DNA from: Takakia lepidozioides
Taxonomy: Eukaryota > Streptophyta > Takakiopsida > Takakiales > Takakiaceae
Assembly (NCBI GenBank): GCA_030704615.1
Contig: CM060731.1
Coordinates: 2,048,001-2,108,000 of the forward strand
Direction of reading: 5' to 3'
DNA: 60,000 nucleotides
This document shows positions 52,008-60,000 of this stretch, in pieces. The notes below the pieces were generated by a model, which searched no databases, was not told the origin of the DNA, and was given only the letters and a program-made list of their open reading frames with translations. The position numbers and the translations under genes were made by a program. Numbering within the stretch: the stretch's first letter is position 1; each line of letters opens with the position of its first letter.

Positions 52008-53939
52008 GCTGGTTCTTCTAGGATTTCTATTTCTCCTTCTCTTTCTTCATAGAAATGTGATGGGTAAATGCTGGTTTCTTCTTCAGTTGGTGTTGCTGTC
52101 ACTACACCACAGCAGATACCTCTCAAACAATTTAGGCTTGCATCTCTGCAACCTGCTCCCACTCTGGGTGTGCAGCAAATAGGGTAGCTTCCTGCTCCTC
52201 ATCCAGTCCTCCTCTCCAGTCATACTCTCTGACTCCTCGAGGTCTTCTTGTAGCAGGTAATCTACTAGATTTCTTTGTGGTAATTTGTATCTCGTGTATC
52301 CCATTATGCACGGTTAGTAACTGAGAATTCCAGTCATGGAATACTCTGGCCTGTTTCAGCCACGGACGTCCCAATAATAAGGAGTAAGCCTCCATGACTT
52401 CATCCATTTTTAATACAGTTACTGTGATCATAAAGATCATTTTCTGTATCTGTATCTTAACTCCTCTTATTAATCCCAATGGCTGTACATTTCTTTGATC
52501 TGCCATTGTTACTGTAAATGGGGCTGGTTTCATGTTACTTAGACCAAGCTTCTTCCTTAATTGGTCTGTCATGATATTTACTCCAGAACCACCATCTATC
52601 AGTACATCAGTTAGTTATGTGCTTCCAATTCTCAATTGGATTACTGGCATAGAATCATCAAAGTCCATGACTGGTTCTCGCCCTTCCGGCTTCACATTAT
52701 AACTGGTCACCTTGCTGTTCAGGTCTGTGTTTCCTGTCTCTTGGGCAATCCGATTGATTGTTTGATACAGCCTGTGCCTACAATAAGGTGCCACAGCTAA
52801 TAGCTGTCCAATGGTAATTTCTGCTTTGGTCTGACATATTACTTTAGCCAAAGTCTCTTCATTACTTTGCATGTCTGCATCTTCTTTTTTCCTTTCTTCC
52901 TCACTCCCTTCTTTTTCTCCATCCGAATCAGAGGAATCTGCCACAGGAATATCAGTACTCTTTTGCATTTCCCTTATAGTATCTGCCACTTCCTTGTGCA
53001 GTTCCTTCTCATCTTTCCAAGTCTCTTCATCTTCAGGCATATCATTGCCACTTCCAGTCTCATCTTCTTCCTCTTCTACTGGAGGTATTAGTTTGGCTTT
53101 ACTTCTTGTTACTATCATTGTACTTACTTCTGGTACAACACATGGCCTAACCATGTGAGCTGCCACCACTGGGTCCTCATTCACAGGAGCTCTCATCTCA
53201 TTCTGGTGTCTTATCCAGAATGAATAGGCTGCCTTGCGATGTCCTGGCTGATTACAATAGTAACATAGCTCCTCACCATTGGGTCCTCGCCCTTGGTCTG
53301 TTCTTGGATTATTTCTATAATCCTGATTCCCGGGCTGGTAATTCCCCTTGGATTACCCTGATAGTTGCCTCTGGAATTTCCTTGGTAATTCCCTCTTGAA
53401 TTACCTCTCCCTTCCATGCCATTGTTATAACCACCAGACCTACCATAGTGGTCCTGATCATTGTTTCTTCTTGGCTGAGGCTGCACCTGATGCACCCTTA
53501 CTTGCCTAGGTTCTCTTGCAGCTGTCCTTCTGTTGTAGTAACAATTCTCAGTAGAATGGTTATCCATTTTACAGATAGTATAGTGTTTCTCCTTCATGTG
53601 GCATTCTGTGGTGGTATGGCCTTCATTCTGGCACTTTGCACACCATACACCCTTCCTCCAATGTGTTGCAGCCTCTGTGGCATACTTCTTCAAGATTTCT
53701 TCCAATCTTTTTTCATAGTTATCCCTCTTCAACTTCTCCTTTCTCTTACTCTTTCTTTTTAGTTCTTGCTCTTCTTCTTCATCTGACTCATCCTTAGAGT
53801 CCTCATCTTCTTTTTTCTCTCTCCTGAGCATTCCCAATTGCTCAATTCTGTTCGCAGTTTCAAATGCCTCCTCCACTGTGTTATGGGGTAACATATCCAC
53901 TTTCTTTTGCAACTCTGGTCTTAGTCCACTCACAACCAA
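52008..53939 (-). pseudogene. gag nucleocapsid and protease (element D)
   Basis: On the minus strand VSGLRPELQKKVDMLP leads to the knuckles CAKCQNEGHTTTEC and YTICKMDNHSTENC (first Cys changed to Tyr). A one-base loss near 53348 shifts the third knuckle. The acidic linker, protease VLIDGGSGVNIM and the junction TVLKMDEVMEAYSLLLGRPWLKQ are present, with a TAA replacing a Glu codon in STELTD (about 52614). MULE-3 interrupts the frame after EEPATV. Confidence 0.88.
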
Positions 53940-55159
53940 GTCTTCTGTAACCCGGGTGCTGGTACTGCAGCCAGCTTTTTCATCATCAATTCCATCTTCT
54001 CCATATACTCTTCAACAGTTTCATGCTTCTTCTGCTTCAGCTGTTGTAAACTTCCATACACTTCATCCTCAGTTTTACTTGTCCTGAACCTATTTCGAAA
54101 TGTTGTATTCAAGCCATTCCAGGTTACGAAATGATTATCAGGGAATCTTGCATACCATTCACTTGCTTTCTTGATAAGTGAACAAGGAAACAGTCTCATC
54201 TTGGCATCATCGCCATTCTCATTGTTCACTATACACATGTGCTCAAATTGGCTAATGCGTACATCGGGATCCCCTTTTCCTGAATATATTGGAAAGGGTG
54301 GTTTTGCCCGTGTTGGTTGTAACGCCATCTGTGGCCCTACCTTCTGCCCACTGACAGGTGCTGGCACCCTTGCTGGTGCTGGTCCTTCTGGACCTGTTGT
54401 TTTTGTGGTGGATCTTCCACCAAGTGGTGGCCCTTGAGCACTCCTTGCTTCTGGCCCCACGATATTCACAGTATTCCCAGCTTCAGTTGCACTACTTCCC
54501 ACACTCCCTGTCCCCCCAGAGCCAGATCCAGGCAGCCCGCCTGATCCCCCTGAGCCGACACCTTCGTTGGCCTGTGATCCAAGTGCTCCACTTGATCCAG
54601 GTCCAACGGGTTGGGATGTCCTGGTTGTAGTCTCAACCTCAGCTGTTGGGTCTACTTCTTCATATTCTTCCTCTTCTAATTTCTTCTCTCTGTTTTCATC
54701 CTCCAAGTTCTGCCCTTGGGTTTCTTCTTCACTCATGTAACTCAACTGTAATGGTGTTGGAGAGTCTGAACTCTCCGTTGGCTCTGCCACATCCTCTTCT
54801 CCTTCTTCATCTTCTGCTTCAGAAACTGGAGTTCCTGCTTTTGGTGTTCCATGCCAACTCTTATCAAAGATTTCTGTCAAGTCTTTTATCCAAGGATGTA
54901 CCTCAGATCTTTCACCTCGTGATTGATCTTCTTCCTATACCAATTCCCTTAATCTTTCTTGCAAAGAAACAGAAGGAGTGGCATCCAACTCTAGTTCTTC
55001 CGGTATAGGTGATGCACTCTTTGATCTTGATGGTGTGAGAGGTCCAGATGATTCGCCTATGTCTATTCCTCTCTCCCAAAGATATGGATAATTAGCTTTC
55101 AGATAGCTTTCTCTTTTTGCTGAATATCTCTGTCGTCTAGCTTCTCTTTCATCACTCAT
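53930..55159 (-). pseudogene. gag N-terminal and capsid part (element D)
   Basis: It matches A gag from MSDEREARRQRYSAKRESYL to PAPGLQKTW. A TAG interrupts after LRELV (about 54934). The frame ends LQKTWL-TGA after a single-T loss near 53935, so gag ends at the same TGA as in A although the lost base differs. Confidence 0.88.
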
Positions 55160-55180
55160 GTCCCATGTCTTTCATTTCTT

Positions 55181-55876
55181 TTAATGTGGCAATAACCAAA
55201 ACTCTCTTCTGTAATATCTCTCGTATATGCCTGGGTTTCTTTCAAGCTTCAATGCACCCTTGGCTATACTTGAAGTCTCCGTTACCATATAACCATATGG
55301 CAAACAAGTCTGAAAAGCTGTTCTTGGTGTGAGTTTGATCCACAAAATATCCTTTGGAATCCAATTCTTTACCAGTACCAGCTCTTCATGCATATGAGTA
55401 TAAACATTCACCTTTCTTTCTTCCCAGCCTTCAAACTCTACTCGTTTAATGGATAGCAATGCTATCACATAAACCAATGTTGGTAACCAACGTGCTCTTC
55501 CTCTACAGGCTACCTGATAAATCTTTATCACTCCTTTCTCCAGACCCCATTCTGGATCAGCATCATGCACTCGTTTAAGAATATTTTCTTTACAACCGTC
55601 TGGCAATTCCAAGAACCTTTGAAAGAATTGTTTGGACAATCTTTCTTCCTTCGTTCCACAGGGAATTTGATTCACTTCAAATTCTTTAATGGTCCATCCA
55701 CCATGATCCCACCAGATGCCTGTCACATCTGGTTGTTCATGTCCCAGGTCCCCAGTATGGTCGCCAAATGTCGCGCGGCTTTTACTCACCCATCCCTTCG
55801 CTATTCGAGGCGGAAACTCCAAGATAGAAGAGTTGGAAATCTCTAAGTACTCAGCCCGCGCAGAACAATCAGTCAT
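55181..55876 (-). CDS. ORF1 (element D), intact
   Basis: Full length like A's ORF1, from MTDCSARAEYLEISNSS in the LTR to REFWLLPH. Visible substitutions are very few (for example SKQFFQRF for SKRFFQRF). It is the only intact frame in an otherwise decayed element. Confidence 0.72.
   Translation of the reverse strand: MTDCSARAEYLEISNSSILEFPPRIAKGWVSKSRATFGDHTGDLGHEQPDVTGIWWDHGGWTIKEFEVNQIPCGTKEERLSKQFFQRFLELPDGCKENILKRVHDADPEWGLEKGVIKIYQVACRGRARWLPTLVYVIALLSIKRVEFEGWEERKVNVYTHMHEELVLVKNWIPKDILWIKLTPRTAFQTCLPYGYMVTETSSIAKGALKLERNPGIYERYYRREFWLLPH
55750..55766 (-). other. Primer-binding site of element D
   Basis: On the minus strand TGGCGACCATACTGGGG follows the LTR end by two bases, identical to that of A. 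Confidence 0.75.
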
Positions 55877-56742
55877 GACCTACAGCTAGTGTATCATGGG
55901 GGTGTTTCCTATTTGTTTTCCTTTTGGTATTCATGTTAGCTATCTTACCCTTGATAATTAAGTATCAGTTTGCTTTATCAATCTATTGGATTCCATCAGC
56001 TCATCCATTCATTTCACAGCTTCATTCAGATCTCTCTACACAGTGTGATTGTATCGTAAAAGTATCCGATTATGATTTATCAGGTATCAGGCCGAAGCCA
56101 TTGTGTCTCTAATCTGCTCTACAATATCATTACAGCCTTGCCTATATCAAGCATCTACTCATCATCTCTTTATCTTCACTTCCGTTCTCATCTCTACCCG
56201 ATCCCCTCTCCTCTATCACCAAGAAGTCCTCATCCGAATGATGTCCCTCAATTCCCCGTTTCTCCCTTTATCTTCCTACCGCGGTTCTAACCGTTTCCCT
56301 CACTAACCGTCGTCTGTGAACTAACATGTTCCCTTCGCAGGTGTTGTTCCCCACAGTCGTTCCCTGTCCTACTCTTCGTTCCCTGTCCTACTCTTCGTTC
56401 CCTATGATCGTGACAGCTGTGTCAAGCTGTGACTGGCTGTGTGAAACTGTGACGGGCTGTGACTGGCTGTGCGACTGTGTTTGGCTGTGTCGGCTGTGTC
56501 GGCTGTGACGACTGTGACGGGCTGTGTTGGCTGTGTTGGCTGTGACGACTGTGACGGGCTGTGTCGGCTGTGATGACTGTGACGGGCTGTGTTGGCTGTG
56601 ACGACTGTGTTGGGCTGTGTAACCCCCCTCTACAGTGCGCTGCTGTCACCCCTAAGGTTCCTCTTGGTCTCAGTCTGTGCAAAAATTAAGGGTACCCTAC
56701 AGATCCCGTATAAGTGTCTAAGTCCCCGACAGTCCTCTAACA
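55769..56742 (-). repeat. 5' LTR of element D
   Basis: On the minus strand it runs from TGTTAGAGGACTGTC to GCCGCGCGACA. It is 974 bp, about 200 bp shorter than the A LTR, mainly because the minisatellite is shorter. The duplication of CCCTGTCCTACTCTTCGTT (56362-56400) is private to this copy. Confidence 0.9.
56405..56630 (-). repeat. 9-bp minisatellite in the D LTR
   Basis: On the minus strand CACAGYC units as in A, about 225 bp against about 430 bp in A's 5' LTR. Confidence 0.88.
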
Positions 56743-57830
56743 ATTCCCTGATAATCATTTCCTAACCTGGAATGGCTTGAATACAGCATTTCGAAATAGG
56801 TTCAGGACAAGTAAAACTGAGGATGAAGTGCATGGAAGTTTACAATAGTTAAAGCAAAAGAAGCATGAAACTGTTGAGGAGTATATGGAAAAGATGGAAT
56901 TGATGATGAAAAAGTTGGCTGCAGTACCAGCACCCGGTTTAAGGAAGACTTGGTTTGTGAGTGGACTAAGGCCAGAGTTGCAAAAGAAAGTGGATATGTT
57001 ACCCCATAATACAGTGGAGGAGGCATTTGAAAGTGCAAACAGAATTGAGCAATTGGGAATGCTCAGGAGAGAGAAAAAGGATGATGAAGACTCTGAGGAG
57101 GAGTCAGATGAAGAAGAAGAGCAAGAACTAAAAAGGAAGAGTAAGAGAAAGGAGAAGTTGAAGAGGGATAACTATGAAAAAAGATTGGAAGAAATCTTGA
57201 AGAAATATGCCACAGAGGCTGCAACACATTGGAGGAAGGGTGTATGGTGTGCAAAGTGCCAAAATGAAGGCCATACCACCACAGAATGCCACATGAAGGA
57301 GAAACACTGTACTATCTGTAAAATGGATAACCATTCTACTGAGAATTGTTACTACAACAGAAGGACAGCTGGAAGAGAACCTAGGCAAGTAAGGGTGCAT
57401 CAGGTGCAGCCCCAGCCAAGAAGAAACAATGATCAAGACCACTATGGTAGGTCTAGTGGTTATAACAATGGCATGGAAGGGAGAGGTAATTCAAGAGGGA
57501 ATTACCAAGGAAATTCCAGAGGCAACTATCAGGGTAATCCAAGGGGGAATTACTAGCCCGGGAATCAGGATTACAGAAATAATCCAAGAGCAGACCAAGG
57601 GCGAGGACCCAATGGTGAAGAACTATGTTACTATTGTAATCAGTCAGGACATCGCAAGGCAGCCTGTTCATTCTGGATAAGACACCAGAATGAGATGAGA
57701 GCTCATGTGAATGAGGGCCCAGTGGTGGCAGCTCACATGGTTAGGCCATGTGTTGTACCAGAAGTAAGTACAATGATAGTAACCAGAAGCAAAGCCAAAT
57801 TAATACCTCCGTAGTTGAGGAAGATGATGA
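56743..57830 (+). pseudogene. gag capsid end and nucleocapsid (element G)
   Basis: The frame reads through PAPGLRKTWFVSGLRPELQKK without the break seen in A and D, so it shows the ancestral join. There is a TAG in place of Gln in the 'KLKQKKHE' region near 56849. Knuckles CAKCQNEGHTTTEC and CTICKMDNHSTENC are intact. A TAG (was CAG) interrupts GNYQPGNQ at about 57553. CYYCNQSGHRKAAC follows. A one-base loss near 57812 shifts LIPPVEEE. Confidence 0.88.
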
Positions 57831-60000
57831 TAATGAAGGTGGCAGTGATATACCTGAAGATGATGGGGCTTGGAGAGAGGAGAAGGAACTGCACAAGGAA
57901 GTTGCAGATACCATAAGGGAAATGCAGAAGAGTACTGATATTCCTGTGGCAGATTCCTCTGATTCTGATGGAGAAGAAGAAGGGAGTGAAGATGAAAGGA
58001 AGAAAGAAGATGCAGACATGCAAAGTAATGAAGAAACTTTGGCTGAAGTAATATGCCAGACCAAAGCAGAAATTACCATTGGACAGCTATTGGCTGTGGC
58101 ACCTTATTGTAGGCACAGGCTGTATCAAGCAATCAATCGAATTGCCCAGGAGACCGGAAACACAGACCTGAACAGCAAGGTGACCAGTTATACTGTGAAG
58201 CCGGAAGGGCAAGAAACAGTCATGGACTTTGATGATTCTCTGCCAGTAATCCAATTGAGAATTGGAAGCACAGAACTAACTGATGTACTGATAGATGGAG
58301 GTTCTGGAGTAAATATCATGACAGACCAATTGAGAAAGAAGTTTGGTCTAAGTAACATGAAACCAGCCTCATTTACAGTTACAATGGCAGATCAAAGAAG
58401 TGTACAACCATTGGGATTAATAAGAGGAGTTAAGATACAGATACAGAAGACGATCTTTATTATCACAGTAACTGTGTTGAAGATGGATGAAGTCATGGAG
58501 GCTTACTCCTTATTATTGGGACGTCCGTGGCTGAAGCAGGCCAGGGTATTCCATGACTGGAATTCTCAGTTATTAACCGTGCATAATGGGATACACGAGA
58601 TACAAATTACCACAAAGAAATCTAGTAGATTACCTGCTACGAGAAGACCTCGAGGAGTCAGAGAGTATGACTGGAGAGAAGGACTGGATGAGGAGCAGGA
58701 AGCTACCATGTTTGCTGCACACCCAGAGTGGGAGCAAGTTGCAGAGATGCGGCTGGAAAGCCTAAGTTGTTTAAGAAGTATCTGCTGTGGTGTAGTGACA
58801 GCAACACCAACTGAAGAGGAAACCAGCAGTTACCCATCACATTTCTATGAAGAAAGAGAAGGAGAAATGGAAATCCTAGAGGAACCAGCCACTGTGAGCT
58901 TACAGGATGAAGTGGTGACTGGTTGGACAATCACAGCTGATGAGCAGGTGAGGGAAGTGAATGTGGGAACTAAAGAGGAACCGAGGATGGTGAAAGTAGG
59001 AGCTGATTTGGAGCCAGAATTCTTTGAAGAAGCTAAAAGCTTGTTCATCAAATACAAAGATGTATTTGCTTGGAGCTATGAGGATCTAAAAGGAATACCA
59101 CCTGAAGTCTGTCAGCATAAGATTGAACTGGAACCAGGGTCAGTACCAATCAAGCAGGCGAGGTACAGAATGAATCCCAACTACGCACAGAAGGTTGGAG
59201 AAGAGATCAAGAAGTTGGCTGAGGCTAAGTTTATATACCCAATAGAGTATACAACTTGGTTGTCACCCATTGTCATAGTTCCTAAGAAGAATGGTAAACT
59301 AAGAGTATGTGTGAACTACAAGAAGCTAAATGCTTGTACGAAGAAAGATCCTTTTCCTTTGCCATTCACAGAAGCAGTATTGGACACTGTAGCAGGCCAT
59401 GAGATGTACTCATTCATGGATGGGTTCAGTGGTTATAATCAAGTACAAGTGGCAGAAGGAGACCAAGGAAAAACAGCTTTCATCACAGACTGGGGTGCTT
59501 ATGCATACAAAGTCATGCCCTTTGGACTTTGTAATGCACCAGCGACCTTTCAGAAAGTGATAAGTGAATCTTTTCATGAGTATCTAGATGATTTCATGCA
59601 GGTGTTCTTGGATGATTTCAGTGTGTACAGCTCTAAGAATGAACACCTGCATAAATTGGAGTTATGCTTGGCCAGATGCAGGATGAGAGCTCTGGGCCGG
59701 AATCCAGAGAAGTGTACTTTCTGTGTGAACTCAGGGGTGCTTCTGGGACACATTGTGTGTAAGAGGGGACTTCTTGTGGATCCCAGGAAGACAGATGCCA
59801 TTAAAGCCTCTCCACCACCAGTGAATGTTAAGAGTCTAAGGAGATTCCTTGGGCAAACCAGTTATTACAGAAGATTTGTCAAAAGGTATGCACAAATAGC
59901 AGCACCATTGAGCAAGCTACTGAAGAAAGATGCAGTGTTTGCCTGGACAGCTGAATGTCAACGGGCGTTCAAGGAACTTACATTGTCAGTAACAACTACA
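57831..60000 (+). pseudogene. protease and pol (element G), partial
   Basis: After the shift the frame is open to the window edge. It has VLIDGGSGVNIMTDQLRKKFGL (protease), the uninterrupted TVLKMDEVMEAYSLLLGRPWLKQ join, the linker, and RT with KKNGKLRVCVNYKKLN, FMDGFSGYNQVQVAEGDQGKT, MPFGLCNAPATFQKV and VFLDDFSVYSS. The last bases correspond to residue ~505 of A pol. Upstream gag damage makes the whole a pseudogene unless supplied in trans. Confidence 0.9.

Larger units (their letters stand above)
39787..56742 (-). mobile_element. Element D: 3'-truncated A-family retrotransposon, interrupted by MULE-3
   Basis: Its 5' LTR is at the right (55769-56742). Going left come primer site, ORF1, gag, protease, then MULE-3, then RT, RNase H, integrase, the CACAGCC repeat and the first part of ORF3. 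It stops at GGCCCAATCATTGC, equivalent to position 10947 of A. The rest of ORF3 and the 3' LTR are missing. It carries many stops and frameshifts and is older than A. Its LTR start abuts the interior of gag of element G. Confidence 0.92.
56743..60000 (+). mobile_element. Element G: A-family retrotransposon, 5'-cut, continues past the window
   Basis: It begins abruptly inside gag at ATTCCCTGATAATCATTTCC (equivalent to 4331 of A), directly against the LTR of D. D probably inserted here and its far flank was lost. The gag-pol frame follows A closely and runs off the right edge inside RT/RNase H. Confidence 0.9.

Overview
The window looks like accessory DNA of a eukaryotic plant-lineage nuclear genome. 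It holds plant-type Ty3 retrotransposons (Tat/Athila-like and chromovirus-like), Mutator-like DNA transposons with introns and SWIM zinc fingers, and long simple repeats. There is no rRNA, no tRNA and no recognisable single-copy host gene. My best guess is a streptophyte (charophyte) green alga, because cytosine-methyltransferase-carrying retrotransposons like the one at the left edge are, as I recall, known from charophytes and dinoflagellates. The species is inference.

The layout is a stack of nested insertions. (1) Element B, minus strand, spans 17964->15085 and 1524->1. It is a retrotransposon with gag, a degenerate protease and a C5 cytosine-DNA methyltransferase, running off the left edge. 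(2) Element A, 1525-15084, is an almost intact 13.56-kb Ty3-type element with 5-bp target duplication AGCTC, inserted in B's protease. It encodes ORF1, gag, protease, RT, RNase H, integrase and a ~1,250-residue coiled-coil ORF3. (3) MULE-1, from 17965, sits in B's 5' region. It has an internally inverted transposase gene and ends in a 53-bp-period palindrome array. (4) Element E, 23314-28505, minus strand, is a chromovirus lying in that array. (5) MULE-2, from 28506, sits in E. Its transposase is fused to an unrelated multi-exon gene and followed by a second palindrome array. (6) 35982-37747 is a chromovirus LTR and gag on the plus strand, probably the missing 5' half of E after an inversion. 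It is followed by another MULE end and two copies of an unknown gene.

(7) Element D, 39787-56742, minus strand, is a decayed, 3'-truncated relative of A. MULE-3 (44354-51998, perfect 9-bp target duplication) splits it. MULE-3 carries more than 4 kb of palindromic repeats and a broken transposase. (8) Element G, 56743 to the right edge, is a third A-family element, entered inside gag.

The most interesting structure is a set of repeat-spacer arrays in the MULEs. A ~22-bp near-palindrome (arms GAAATKCGG / CCGMATTTC) recurs at an almost exact 53-bp period, separated by ~31-bp spacers. In MULE-1 and MULE-2 the spacers fall into about five recurring types whose order is shuffled. The second notable item is the retrotransposon-borne methyltransferase.
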